Below are positions 8,814-18,416 of a stretch of DNA of 64,000 bases, piece after piece. A program made the position numbers and the translations under genes. The notes below the pieces were generated by a model. It saw only the letters and a list, made by a program, of their open reading frames with translations, made no database searches and had not been told where the DNA came from. Each line of letters opens with the position of its first letter. The stretch's first letter is position 1. The stretch is from Alphaproteobacteria bacterium (GTDB taxonomy: Bacteria; Pseudomonadota; Alphaproteobacteria; Micropepsales; Micropepsaceae): NCBI GenBank assembly GCA_028865545.1, contig JAGWJY010000005.1:43787-107786 (forward strand), given 5' to 3'.

Positions 8814-9515
8814 ATGAAGCGGATATTGCTGGCGGTCGCTACGGTGGGCGCCCTGGTGGGCGGCGGCGTACTGGCCACGCAACTTTCCGGAGAGGCGCCG
8901 GATGCGAACGCTGCGCCGGCGCCGCAGCGCATCATCATCGGGCTGGACCTGTCGCGCAGCAATCCGTTGATCGCCGATCCGGCCTTCGCCGCCAAAGTGG
9001 CGGATCGCATCGCGGCCATCGTCGGCAATCTCGGCTTCGCCTCGGAAGTGCATGTGCGCACTTTCGGCAATTACGACGCCACGTCGAACACCTTCGCCTA
9101 CGACACCGTGCTGTCGGTGCGCAACCGCCCCGAAAACGTTGCCGCGGAAATCCGCAAGCTGATTGCCGGTACGCCCTATCTGGTGCGGAACGGCAAGTGG
9201 CGAGCGCAGGAGAACACCAATATCCTCGCCTTCCTCGACAATCTTTCGCAGAGCATCGGTTGCGCCGGCATGCCGACGACCATCGTGCTGGCGTCTGACG
9301 GGATCGAGGATTCCGACTATGCCAGGCTGATGCGGCGCGACGCCCATCTGCCGCCGCCGGACGGACGACCGTTCCAGGGTTGCGCGGACTTTGAAATCCT
9401 CGGTCTCGGCCAGGGCGCCGACAGCCCGCGCCTGACCTCGCACTTGCGCGGCGAATGGGGGCGCTGGGCCCTTGCAGCCGGCTTCGCGCGCTTCGAAGGC
9501 CTGAACGACTGGTAG
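8814..9515 (+). CDS. Exported VWA-like domain protein
   Basis: N-terminal signal/anchor; IIIGLDLSRSNPL (DxSxS), NTNILAFLDNL (Thr), TIVLASDGIEDS (Asp). Confidence 0.72.
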   Translation: MKRILLAVATVGALVGGGVLATQLSGEAPDANAAPAPQRIIIGLDLSRSNPLIADPAFAAKVADRIAAIVGNLGFASEVHVRTFGNYDATSNTFAYDTVLSVRNRPENVAAEIRKLIAGTPYLVRNGKWRAQENTNILAFLDNLSQSIGCAGMPTTIVLASDGIEDSDYARLMRRDAHLPPPDGRPFQGCADFEILGLGQGADSPRLTSHLRGEWGRWALAAGFARFEGLNDW

Positions 9516-9558
9516 TAAGCTTTTATTTTTAAAAGAAAATATTTCGCGCTCCGCTGCC

Positions 9559-9587
9559 TTGACATAGAATACTCTATTATATAGAGT
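9559..9587 (+). promoter_or_regulatory. Putative sigma70-like promoter with palindromic operator over the -10 region
   Basis: TTGACA at 9559-9564, 17 nt, TAGAGT at 9582-9587; perfect inverted repeat ACTCTAT-TAT-ATAGAGT at 9571-9587. Confidence 0.55.
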
Positions 9588-9616
9588 TATCTACGTTCAC
9601 TGAAGGAGCGACCCGC

Positions 9617-10174
9617 ATGTCCCTATCTCCGCAAGAAGCCGCCAGCACGCTGTCGGATGTCGAACGCGCCGCACGGCGCAGCGGTCAGGCCTATGGCTAC
9701 CGCAAAGCCTCGCCGCATCTGATCGTCTGGGGTCTCATCTGGGTGGTCGGCTACGCCACCACCGACCTGCGCATGGAATACGCAAATATAGTCTGGCCGG
9801 TACTGACGGTCCTGGGCGTGGCCCTGTCCACCTATGTGGGCCGCTGCGAATCGATCCAAGGCGGCGGACGTTACCGGAGCAGCTGGCGCGTCCTGGGCCT
9901 TGTCGCCCTTGCCATCATCTTCATCGGCGCGACCTATTCCATCATGGGGCATGTCAGCGGACCGCAGCAGGGTGCCTTCATCCCGCTCCTGGTGGGAACG
10001 GTCTACGCGGGCATGGGCCTCTGGCTCGGACCGCGCTTTCTGGTGACGGGGCTCGCCGTCATCGTTCTCACGCTTGGCGGCTATTTCTATCTGCAGGAAC
10101 ACTTCCTGCTGTGGCAGGCCGTCGTCGGCGGCGGCGCGCTGATCCTGGCCGGCCTCTGGCTGCGGACGGTGTGA
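9617..10174 (+). CDS. Small multi-pass membrane protein, conserved hypothetical
   Basis: 185 aa; several TM segments; GAGCG RBS upstream. Confidence 0.8.
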   Translation: MSLSPQEAASTLSDVERAARRSGQAYGYRKASPHLIVWGLIWVVGYATTDLRMEYANIVWPVLTVLGVALSTYVGRCESIQGGGRYRSSWRVLGLVALAIIFIGATYSIMGHVSGPQQGAFIPLLVGTVYAGMGLWLGPRFLVTGLAVIVLTLGGYFYLQEHFLLWQAVVGGGALILAGLWLRTV

Positions 10175-10176
10175 CC

Positions 10177-10485
10177 ATGGAACAGCCAGATTCCATCATC
10201 CACCAGCCCGTGCGCCTCAAGATCATGTCGGCTCTGAAAGTGCTGCCGGCCGGCGAGCAGATCGAATTCGTCCGCTTGAAGGCGATCGTCAACGCGACCG
10301 AAGGCAACCTCGGTGCTCATATCACGACGCTCGAAGAGGCGGGTTATGTCGCGGTGGAAAAAGACTTCGTCGCAAAACGCCCGCGCACCCGCGTCGCGCT
10401 GACCAAGCAAGGCCGCCGCGCCTTCGAAGACTATGTCTCCTATCTGCGCGACATCATCGACGCCGAACCGAGAGCCGCCCAATGA
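10177..10485 (+). CDS. Winged-helix (MarR-like) DNA-binding transcriptional regulator
   Basis: HQPVRLKIMSALKVL...FVRLKAIVNATEGNLGAHITTLEEAGYVAVEKDFVAKRPRTRVALTKQGRRAFEDYVSYL. Confidence 0.85.
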   Translation: MEQPDSIIHQPVRLKIMSALKVLPAGEQIEFVRLKAIVNATEGNLGAHITTLEEAGYVAVEKDFVAKRPRTRVALTKQGRRAFEDYVSYLRDIIDAEPRAAQ

Positions 10486-11141
10486 ACACCTCGCCTACCG
10501 GTAAGCATCCTGGCCGGACCCTGATCGGTCTCCTCCTCGCACTCGGCCTGCCGTTTTGCCATCTCGGGGACCTCGGCACGGCCTATAGCGGCCTGGGGCC
10601 CCTGATGGGCGGCGAAGTGCTGTGGTGGGCGCTGGCCGCCGTCATCCTGCTCTATGTTCTTCTCGTCGAGCACAAACCGCTATCTTCCATCGGCGCGCGC
10701 CGACCTGGCGCCCTCGACATCGTGCTGGCGGTCGCCGCCGCCGTCATCATGGTGGTGGGCATCGGACTTATCTTCACCTTTCTTCTGCCCGCCCTCCATC
10801 TGAGCGTCGCCAAGCAAATGAACAACGCACTTCAGACACCATTGTGGTTCCGCGCCCTTCAGGTAACGCGAGCGGCCGTCGTCGAAGAAACCTTGTTCCG
10901 CGGCTACGGTTTGGAACGCATCCGGGAAGCGACGGGAAGCAAGATCGCGGCCGGCGTCGTGACCTGGGCGCTGTTCGCCGCCGCCCATATAACGTCATGG
11001 GGACTGGGACAGGTCATCATCGCGGCGTTCGGCGGCCTGATCCTCACCCTGCTCTATCTGTGGCGGCGTAATCTTTGGGTCAACATGATCGCCCACTGGC
11101 TTACGGACGGTTCGGCTTTCCTGTTCATGCCTCACGGATGA
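10482..11141 (+). CDS. CPBP-family intramembrane glutamic endopeptidase (CAAX-protease-like)
   Basis: VEETLFRGYGLERI and FAAAHITSWGLGQ, NMIAHWLTDG motifs; start overlaps upstream stop (ATGA). Confidence 0.88.
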   Translation: MNTSPTGKHPGRTLIGLLLALGLPFCHLGDLGTAYSGLGPLMGGEVLWWALAAVILLYVLLVEHKPLSSIGARRPGALDIVLAVAAAVIMVVGIGLIFTFLLPALHLSVAKQMNNALQTPLWFRALQVTRAAVVEETLFRGYGLERIREATGSKIAAGVVTWALFAAAHITSWGLGQVIIAAFGGLILTLLYLWRRNLWVNMIAHWLTDGSAFLFMPHG

Positions 11142-11179
11142 GATCGCAGAGCCTCAATCCGTTTTCGTGATGGTCCGTT

Positions 11180-12058
11180 TCAGATACGTCCGGCGATCCG
11201 TGCCCGAATCTGTTCCGGCGTGACGCCGCTTTCGCGTAGCGCCCGCAATGTCGCCGCGCGATCGCGCTTGGAGAATTTGCGGCCCTGCTCGTCGAGAATG
11301 AGACGGTGATGCGCATAAGCGGGCGCCGGCAAGCCGAGCAGCGCCTGCAGCACCCGCTGAATGTGGCTGGCGGCGAACAGATCGTTGCCGCGCGTCACCA
11401 GCGTCACGTCCTGAAAAGCGTCATCCACCACCACGGCCAGATGATAGGCCGCCGGCATCTCCTTGCGCGCCAGCACGACATCGCCGAACAACAAGGGCTG
11501 CACGGCGATGCGGCCCGTTTCGCCACGAGGCCCCACCCCCTTTTCCTCGAAGAATAAATCGCCGACGGCGCGCGCCGCCTTCACCACGTCCAAACGCAAT
11601 GCATAGGCTTCGCCGCTTGCCATGCGGCGCCCACGCTCCTCGCCGGACAGCGAACGGCAAGTGCCGGGGTAGATCGGCCCATCCGGACCGTGCGGCGCTT
11701 CCGCAGAGCGGGCGATTTCGTCGGCAATGTCCTGGCGTGTGCAGAAGCAGGGATACAACAACCCGCGCTTTTCCAGAGTGCCGAGCGCGGCGCTGTACGC
11801 GGCCATGCGCGTCGACTGCCGCAGCACCGGGCGCACGAAATCCAAACCCAGCCATTGCAGATCCTCCAGAATCGCCGCGTCGTATTCCGGCCGGCAGCGC
11901 GCGGCATCGATGTCTTCGAGACGCAACAGAAACCGTTCGCCGGCGTCGCGCGCAAACAGCGCCGCAAAGGCATGACCCAGATGCAGCAATCCGGTCGGGC
12001 TCGGCGCAAAGCGGGTGACGATCACGATTGGACAGGGTTGGGGCCGCGTGACAATCAT
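11180..12058 (-). CDS. gluQ: Glutamyl-Q tRNA(Asp) synthetase
   Basis: TRFAPSPTGLLHLGHAFAAL, LRLEDIDAARCRPEYDAAILEDLQWLGL, KFSKRD; short (~290 aa), lacks anticodon-binding domain. Confidence 0.88.
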   Translation of the reverse strand: MIVTRPQPCPIVIVTRFAPSPTGLLHLGHAFAALFARDAGERFLLRLEDIDAARCRPEYDAAILEDLQWLGLDFVRPVLRQSTRMAAYSAALGTLEKRGLLYPCFCTRQDIADEIARSAEAPHGPDGPIYPGTCRSLSGEERGRRMASGEAYALRLDVVKAARAVGDLFFEEKGVGPRGETGRIAVQPLLFGDVVLARKEMPAAYHLAVVVDDAFQDVTLVTRGNDLFAASHIQRVLQALLGLPAPAYAHHRLILDEQGRKFSKRDRAATLRALRESGVTPEQIRARIAGRI

Positions 12059-12087
12059 GCGGTGGGAATGAAACCAGGAGCAAGTCC

Positions 12088-12759
12088 GTGGCGCTGTCCG
12101 GTCCGCGTCTTGAGCCGCTACGCGGTCCGGCCACACATCTGGTCGTGCTCTGTCACGGCTATGGTGCGGACGGAAAAGACCTGATCGAAGTTGCGCCCCA
12201 TTTGCAAAGCGCGCTGCCGGGCGCCGTTTTTGTTGCGCCGAACGCTCCGCAGCCCTGCCCCGGCGCCGGCTATCAATGGTTTCCGATCTCCCGCATCGAT
12301 CCGCATGAGATGCACAAGGGCGTCGAAGGCGCCACGGGCTTGCTGGACGCGTTTGTGCAAGCCGAGCTTGCGCGTCTCGCGCTGACGCCCGACCGTCTGG
12401 CACTGGTCGGCTTCAGCCAGGGCACCATGATGGCGCTGCATGCGGGACTGCGCGGGCCTATCAAACCGGCGGCAATCGTGGGCTTTTCGGGGCTGTTGAC
12501 CGGCACAGCGCCCTTCGTAGGCAATATCCCGCCGGTCCTGTTGACCCATGGCGACGCGGATTCCGTGATTCCACCCGAGGCGCTGTTCATGACCGCCGGG
12601 GCGCTTGGTGCCGGCGGCGTGCGGGTGCAATGGCACGTGTCCCAAGGGCTCGGGCACGGCATCGACGAGACGGCTCTGGCGCTGGCGAGCGGGTTCCTTG
12701 CCCTGGCGTTCGGCGGCAGACTGGCGCCAAGCGGCGAGGCCTGCTGCACTCTTCGCTGA
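12088..12759 (+). CDS. Phospholipase/carboxylesterase-type alpha/beta hydrolase
   Basis: HLVVLCHGYGADGKDL, LVGFSQGTMMALHAGL, LTHGDADSVIPPEA, GLGHGID. Confidence 0.85.
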   Translation: MALSGPRLEPLRGPATHLVVLCHGYGADGKDLIEVAPHLQSALPGAVFVAPNAPQPCPGAGYQWFPISRIDPHEMHKGVEGATGLLDAFVQAELARLALTPDRLALVGFSQGTMMALHAGLRGPIKPAAIVGFSGLLTGTAPFVGNIPPVLLTHGDADSVIPPEALFMTAGALGAGGVRVQWHVSQGLGHGIDETALALASGFLALAFGGRLAPSGEACCTLR

Positions 12760-12877
12760 AGCGTCGCCATTCCGTCACACCGAATCGCGTAACGTACTGG
12801 CCGTATTGGCATCGCAGCGACTTGCCCGTACACTTGAGCCAGGCAAGAGGAGGCACGGTCTTCAGGGAAGCTTCGTC

Positions 12878-13438
12878 GTGTTAGCCGCCGCGCGCAGTCC
12901 CGACAACTGCCCGGCTCTCGTGCTCAACGCGGACTTTCGCCCGTTGAGTTACTTTCCGCTGTCGTTGTGGTCCTGGCAGGACGCGATCAAGGCAGTGTTC
13001 CTCGAGCGTGTGAACATCCTCGAACAATACGACCGCACCGTCCACTCGCCCTCCTTCGAGATGCGCCTGCCCTCGGTCGTCTCGCTCAAGACTTACATAA
13101 AGCCGGCGCGTAATCCCGCCTTCACGCGGTTCAACGTTTTTCTGCGCGACAGTTTCGAGTGCCAGTACTGCGGCGACGGCGAGGACCTCACTTTCGATCA
13201 CGTCATCCCGCGCTCGCGCGGCGGACGTACGACCTGGGATAACGTCGTCACCGCCTGTGCGCCGTGCAACCTGCTCAAGGGCGGACGGCTGCCGCACCAA
13301 ACCGGCATGCAGCCGCGTCATCGCCCGCACCGACCGACCGTCATCGAACTGCGCGACAACGGCCGGCGCTTTCCGCCGAATTACCTGCACGAAAGCTGGT
13401 CGGATTATCTCTACTGGGATACCGAACTCGAGCCCTAG
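12878..13438 (+). CDS. HNH endonuclease family protein
   Basis: GTG start (12878); VFLRDSFECQYCGDGEDLTFDHVIPRSRGGRTTWDNVVTACAPCNLLKGGR. Confidence 0.85.
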   Translation: MLAAARSPDNCPALVLNADFRPLSYFPLSLWSWQDAIKAVFLERVNILEQYDRTVHSPSFEMRLPSVVSLKTYIKPARNPAFTRFNVFLRDSFECQYCGDGEDLTFDHVIPRSRGGRTTWDNVVTACAPCNLLKGGRLPHQTGMQPRHRPHRPTVIELRDNGRRFPPNYLHESWSDYLYWDTELEP

Positions 13439-14073
13439 CCCGTTCTGGCCGGCCGCCACATCGCGATCAGAGGCGGGGCGCCCGGCGGTGCGATGTTGCG
13501 CTTGGCGATAAAGCCGCAACGCTCATAGAGCCTGGTGTTCCTGGGGTTGGAGTTTTCCAGATAAGCAGGCACCGCATTCTTGTCGGCGCGCGCCACCGTG
13601 GCTTCGAGCAGCGCGCCACCCAGCCCCAGGCCTTGCAGTCGCGGCGCCACGGCGATGAAGGCGAGATAAAAATGGCGCTCGGGCGGATGGTTTTTCTCCA
13701 TCGCGTCCGCCATGGCGGAGCCACGCATCAGCCGCGGAAAGCCGCACAGCCGCACGAACAAGGGCAACAGCCGCATCTGCTCCGCGAATCCGCCGGGGCT
13801 GGCAGGTGCCTCGGGCGGCAACCATGCCGCGGCTGCGCTGGCATCTTCGCTCATCCACACTTCGCCGAAAGGGATGGCGCGTTCCTTGAGCAGCCAGAAG
13901 AAGAATTTCTCCAGTGCCTGGGCGCGTTTGGGACCCTTACGCGCGATCCAGTCGAACACCGGATCGGTGAGGAACGCGGCTGCGAACAGCCGTGACAGGA
14001 GTCCGGCGTCGGAATCATTGGCGCGCCGCGGCGTAGAGGCAGCCGCCAGGAGCGCATGACGATCTTCGCTCAT
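13435..14073 (-). CDS. GNAT-family N-acetyltransferase
   Basis: HFYLAFIAVAPRLQGLGLGGALLEATVARADKNAVPAYLENSNPRNTRLYERCGF. Confidence 0.85.
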   Translation of the reverse strand: MSEDRHALLAAASTPRRANDSDAGLLSRLFAAAFLTDPVFDWIARKGPKRAQALEKFFFWLLKERAIPFGEVWMSEDASAAAAWLPPEAPASPGGFAEQMRLLPLFVRLCGFPRLMRGSAMADAMEKNHPPERHFYLAFIAVAPRLQGLGLGGALLEATVARADKNAVPAYLENSNPRNTRLYERCGFIAKRNIAPPGAPPLIAMWRPARTG

Positions 14074-14642
14074 ATCCGCGTGGAGAGCGCGATCGCGAGG
14101 CGGCATCCCGCCTTGATGGCGCCGCTGAGCAACCGATAGGCGGGAGCTTCTTCGGCGCCGTGGGCCAGCGCCGTTTCCCGATGGGCGATCTCGTCGGCGC
14201 GAAAGGCCGCGACGGTCTTCTTCAAGGCAGGATCGGCGTCACCCAGCCGTTCGATCTGACCGGCATAATGTTCGTCGATCACTTCCTCGACGGCCGCCGT
14301 GCAGGCCATCGCGGCCTTCTCGCCCATCAGCGCCGTCGCTGCGCCCAGCGTGAACCCGGCAACACGCCACACGGGCTCGAGCGCCGTCGGACGCACGCGC
14401 CTTTCGTTGATCAGAGCGTCGAAGGCCTTCAGATGCTCTTCTTCCTGCTTGGCCATGTGCTTGATCGCCATGGCCGTCTTCGACGAGGCTTTCGAGGCGC
14501 CGAACACCGCCAGCTGGCCTTCATAGATGCGCACCGCGCCATATTCGCCGGCGTGGTCCACGCGAATCATGGCGGCGATGTCTTCTTTGGCGCCGACGCC
14601 CGGAGCTGCCGGGCGCGTGCGGCGTTCTGGTTTGCTGCTCAT
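14070..14642 (-). CDS. coq7: Demethoxyubiquinone hydroxylase (COQ7 family)
   Basis: MIRVDHAGEYGAVRIYEGQL, HMAKQEEEHLKAFD, AVEEVIDEHY, FRADEIAHRETA di-iron motifs. Confidence 0.92.
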   Translation of the reverse strand: MSSKPERRTRPAAPGVGAKEDIAAMIRVDHAGEYGAVRIYEGQLAVFGASKASSKTAMAIKHMAKQEEEHLKAFDALINERRVRPTALEPVWRVAGFTLGAATALMGEKAAMACTAAVEEVIDEHYAGQIERLGDADPALKKTVAAFRADEIAHRETALAHGAEEAPAYRLLSGAIKAGCRLAIALSTRI

Positions 14643-15145
14643 GCCTTTCTCCTGGTCAGAAAGAATGGCTTGCGGCTGGCCAGCAAATATCCGCCCAAAA
14701 GCGATACGCCGAGCGAGAAGATCGCGTTGTAACCCGCCAGTGAGATGCCGAAGAGCCGCCAAGCCGCCACGTCGCAGCGTACGACAGGCGCCACATGGCT
14801 GAGATCGGTCATGCTGGTGGCAATGAAGCGGTCGCCGGTGCACGACGCCGGCCCAGGAAGCAATTTCCATTCGACGCCCGCCTGATAGGCGCCGATGAGC
14901 CCGGTGACGGCGATGAGAATCAAGGCCAGCCACGCCATCGCCACGGTCATCTTCCGGCCGATGAGCCCGGACGCGAACAGGATTGCGCCGCCAAACCCAA
15001 TCAAAATGGCCGCGTCGAGCGGCCAACGCTGCCAGTGGCACATCTCACAGGGAACGACGCCGCCGATATATTGAAAGCCCAGCGCGCCGAGAATCATGGC
15101 CAGTGAGTAGGCGCCCGCGAGAGCGGCGATGTTTTGTGCACTCAT
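14639..15145 (-). CDS. dsbB: Disulfide bond formation protein B
   Basis: [12 protein letters not shown] motif, second Cys pair (CTGDRF...VVRCD), 4 TM segments. Confidence 0.88.
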   Translation of the reverse strand: MSAQNIAALAGAYSLAMILGALGFQYIGGVVPCEMCHWQRWPLDAAILIGFGGAILFASGLIGRKMTVAMAWLALILIAVTGLIGAYQAGVEWKLLPGPASCTGDRFIATSMTDLSHVAPVVRCDVAAWRLFGISLAGYNAIFSLGVSLLGGYLLASRKPFFLTRRKA

Positions 15146-15573
15146 TGCGCAAAGATCCTTGTCTCGTCGTGAAACGCTTTGAACTCGAGCGCATTGCCGC
15201 TGGGATCGCGGATGAAGAACGTCGCCTGTTCGCCAACTTGCCCTTTGAAACGCACAACGGGTGCGATGACGAAGTCAACATGCGCCCTGCTCAATTTCTC
15301 GGCGAGTTGACTCCATTCGTCCATGGCGAGAACGACGCCGAAGTGACGCACCGGTACGTTCTCACCGTCGACGTGATTATATTCTTTATGTGCGCGCTCG
15401 TTCGGGCTTAAATGCGCCACGATTTGGTGGCCAAAGAAATCGAAGTCTACCCACTCTGCGCTTGAACGCCCTTCGGGGCAGCCGAGCAGCTCGCCATAGA
15501 AGGCGCGCGCCTCCGCAAGGTCGCGTACCGGGAAGGCGAGATGGAATCGGGGTCGTTCGTCGTGCTGCCTCAT
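15142..15573 (-). CDS. VOC-family (glyoxalase-like) protein
   Basis: [47 protein letters not shown] ... [16 protein letters not shown]. Confidence 0.88.
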   Translation of the reverse strand: MRQHDERPRFHLAFPVRDLAEARAFYGELLGCPEGRSSAEWVDFDFFGHQIVAHLSPNERAHKEYNHVDGENVPVRHFGVVLAMDEWSQLAEKLSRAHVDFVIAPVVRFKGQVGEQATFFIRDPSGNALEFKAFHDETRIFAQ

Positions 15574-15615
15574 AATGAGACTAGAGAAGCAAGATACGCG
15601 GTAAAAGGGAAGCCT

Positions 15616-16371
15616 ATGCGTAGAAATGGGGCAACCCGTGGAAAAAAGCGTGCGCCGCGGCGTGTGGTCCATCGCGAACTGTTGAAGATCGAGGGCCGCG
15701 CTGTTGAGGTGAGCGTGAAACTCAATCCAAGGGCTCGGCGCCTGATTGTGAAGGTTCACCCCACGAGCGGCGAGGTCAGCGTCGTGGCGCCCTCGAAGCG
15801 GGCGCTGGACCGTGCGCTCGAGTTCGCCCGCGGCCAGACCGACTGGATCGCGCGGCAACTCGCCCATGTGCCGCAACGCGTGGCGCTGGTTCCCGGCGCG
15901 CACATTCCATTCCGCGGTGTCGATCATCAGATCGCACGCGGCGAAGATGTCCGTGCGCCGGTGTGGGTTGATAAAGATCATGCGGTCATTCATGTCGGCG
16001 GCCGCGCCGAACATGCGCCGCGCCGCCTGCTCGACTTCCTCAAACGGCAGGCGCGCCGCGAGCTGGAAGCCCGCTCCTTTGAACTGGCCGCCCGGCTGGG
16101 CCTGCGGCCGAAGCGTATCACCGTGCGCGACACCGCCAGCCGCTGGGGCTCCTGCTCGTCGACCAAATCGCTGTCGTTCTCCTGGCGGCTGATCCTGGCG
16201 CCTGCTTTCGTGCTCGATTACGTCGTCGCCCATGAAGTCGCACATTTGCGGGAAATGAATCACGGACCGCGCTTCTGGAAGCTGACGCACGAGCTGGTCG
16301 GCGACGTCAAACGGCCGCAGGCCTGGCTGCGCCAGCATGGCGCAGGCCTGCATCGCTACGGCGCGCGCTAA
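15616..16371 (+). CDS. SprT/YgjP-type (DUF45) metallopeptidase
   Basis: [52 protein letters not shown]. Confidence 0.9.
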   Translation: MRRNGATRGKKRAPRRVVHRELLKIEGRAVEVSVKLNPRARRLIVKVHPTSGEVSVVAPSKRALDRALEFARGQTDWIARQLAHVPQRVALVPGAHIPFRGVDHQIARGEDVRAPVWVDKDHAVIHVGGRAEHAPRRLLDFLKRQARRELEARSFELAARLGLRPKRITVRDTASRWGSCSSTKSLSFSWRLILAPAFVLDYVVAHEVAHLREMNHGPRFWKLTHELVGDVKRPQAWLRQHGAGLHRYGAR

Positions 16372-16374
16372 AGC

Positions 16375-18348
16375 TCAGGTGCCGCTGAACAACTTGTCCA
16401 GCAGCTGCTGCAAGCCGTCGCTTTCCGCGGGCTTCTGATCGGGCTGGCCAGCGACGGCAACGGCCTGTCCGGCAAGCGGCCGTACCGGCAGACCGGCTTC
16501 GGCGTTCTCCATGAACGTCTTCCAGATATAGGCCGGCAGCTTGCCGCCCGTGGCCCGCTTCATCGGCGCATTGTCGTCGTTGCCGACCCACACACCACAC
16601 ACCAAATCGGCGGTGAAGCCGACAAACCAAGCGTCGCGATAATCTTGGGTCGTGCCGGTCTTGCCGGCGCTCGGCCTCTCGTCAAGCCGCGCCGCCTTGC
16701 CGGTGCCCGTCTGCACAACTTGCGACATGATCGTCGTCATTTTTGCGAGATTGTCCTGCGACATGACTTGGTCCGGCGCGCCGGCCTTGCGCTGCCACAG
16801 GATCTTTCCGTCTTTCGTGCGTATGCGGATGATACCGTAAGGCGCCACGCCGTCGCCGCCATTGGCGAAGGGTGCGTAAGCGGAGGTCAATTCGAGCGGC
16901 GTCACCACACTGGTACCCAATGCAAGAGAAGTCACCGCCATAAGCGGTGTGTCGATGCCCAGCCGCTTGGCTGTGCGGGCGACGACGGCGGGTCCGACTT
17001 CCGCGGTCAGTTGCGCGGCCACAGAATTGGAGGAATCGGCGAAGGCCTTGGTCAGCGTGATTTCGCCCTGATATTCGCCTTCGAAATCGGCGGGCTTCCA
17101 GCCGTGAATGTCCACCGGCGCGTCGTCCATCAGATCATCGGGATTATGCCCGTGTTCGAAGGCGGCCAGATAAACGAAGGGCTTGAAAGCCGAACCGGGT
17201 TGGCGCTGCGCGTCGGTGGCACGGTTGTAAGAACTGTCCTCGTAAGAACGCCCACCCACCATGGCGCGTACGGCGCCGTCCGGCGTCATGGCGACGAGCG
17301 CAGCCTGGCTGGCGTCGAATTTGTCGCCGTCTTCGTCCAGGCCGGCGTTGACGGCGCGTTCTGCTTCGGCCTGCGCGTCCAAATCGAAACTGGTGTCGAC
17401 AATCAGCGCTTCCTTGGCGTCGCCGACATAGCCGGGAATCTGCGAGATCACCCAGTCGGCGAAATAACCCGAACCCGGCGTCGCCGTGCCGCGCACGATG
17501 CGCGAGCGTGTGGCCTGCGCATCCTCGCAGGTGCGCGCATCGATATAGCCCGCCTCCTGCATGGCATGCAGCACGACATTGGCACGGGCCTGACTGGCGT
17601 CCGGATCGGCGAGCGGGTTGTAGTGGGCGGGCGCCTTCACACTGCCGGCCAGCATCGCCGCCTCGGGCAGTGAGAGCTTCTCCGCGCGCTTGCCGAAGAA
17701 ACGTTCGGCGGCAGCCTCGATGCCGTAAACGCCGGCACCGAAATAGACGCGGTTGAGATAGAGCGTAAGGATTTGATCCTTGCTGTAGCGCGACTCCAGA
17801 TAGAGCGCGAGCACGGCTTCCTCGATCTTGCGGTCGAAAGTGCGCTTGGGCTGCAGGAACAGGTTCTTCGCCAATTGCTGGGTCAGCGTCGAGCCGCCCT
17901 GCACGACGTGGCCCACCATCATGTTCTCAAAAGCCGCCCGCATGATTCCGATAGGGTCGATGCCGATGTTCTCGCGGAAGCGCCGGTCCTCGATGGCGAT
18001 AAAGGCGTTGGGCACATAGGACGGCAGTTTGGTGACGTCCACCATGACGCCCTGGGTGAGGCCGCGTTGGGCGATCAGCCTTCCGCGGTCGTCCAGAATG
18101 GTGATGGCGCGCGACGGGCCATTCACCAACAGACTGTTGACGTCGGGCAATTCCGACAAAAAGCGCGAATAGAATATCCCGCCGAAGATGGCGCCCCAGG
18201 CAGCGACCAGCACCACCACATAAGGCCAAGTCCGCTTGCGTGGTTTGCGCTTGGCGCCGCGTTCGGGCGGCTGCTCGCCATCACCCTCGGCGATGGCCGC
18301 AATGCGCTCGCGCGTGCGCCGGTTTGTCTCGGATTGCTTGCGCACCAT
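16375..18348 (-). CDS. Penicillin-binding protein 1A family (bifunctional)
   Basis: Transglycosylase [27 protein letters not shown], and transpeptidase [34 protein letters not shown]. Confidence 0.93.
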   Translation of the reverse strand: MVRKQSETNRRTRERIAAIAEGDGEQPPERGAKRKPRKRTWPYVVVLVAAWGAIFGGIFYSRFLSELPDVNSLLVNGPSRAITILDDRGRLIAQRGLTQGVMVDVTKLPSYVPNAFIAIEDRRFRENIGIDPIGIMRAAFENMMVGHVVQGGSTLTQQLAKNLFLQPKRTFDRKIEEAVLALYLESRYSKDQILTLYLNRVYFGAGVYGIEAAAERFFGKRAEKLSLPEAAMLAGSVKAPAHYNPLADPDASQARANVVLHAMQEAGYIDARTCEDAQATRSRIVRGTATPGSGYFADWVISQIPGYVGDAKEALIVDTSFDLDAQAEAERAVNAGLDEDGDKFDASQAALVAMTPDGAVRAMVGGRSYEDSSYNRATDAQRQPGSAFKPFVYLAAFEHGHNPDDLMDDAPVDIHGWKPADFEGEYQGEITLTKAFADSSNSVAAQLTAEVGPAVVARTAKRLGIDTPLMAVTSLALGTSVVTPLELTSAYAPFANGGDGVAPYGIIRIRTKDGKILWQRKAGAPDQVMSQDNLAKMTTIMSQVVQTGTGKAARLDERPSAGKTGTTQDYRDAWFVGFTADLVCGVWVGNDDNAPMKRATGGKLPAYIWKTFMENAEAGLPVRPLAGQAVAVAGQPDQKPAESDGLQQLLDKLFSGT

Positions 18349-18350
18349 GC

Positions 18351-18392
18351 GTTAACCCTTGGAGGCGGCAACTTTGGCCTCCAAGGGTTAAC
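18351..18392. promoter_or_regulatory. Perfect 16-bp inverted repeat (10-nt loop) abutting the PBP1A start codon
   Basis: GTTAACCCTTGGAGGC (18351-18366) / GCCTCCAAGGGTTAAC (18377-18392); PBP1A ATG occupies 18346-18348. Confidence 0.8.
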
Positions 18393-18416
18393 AGGCGTTA
18401 AACAAATCTGGCGGCT

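Noticed and set aside
7631-9070. 479-aa minus-strand ORF
   Set aside because: Antisense to the membrane protein/VWA-like pair; no recognisable domain.
12878-13438. HNH gene as a defence-island nuclease
   Set aside because: No methyltransferase, helicase or other defence genes nearby; neighbours are housekeeping.
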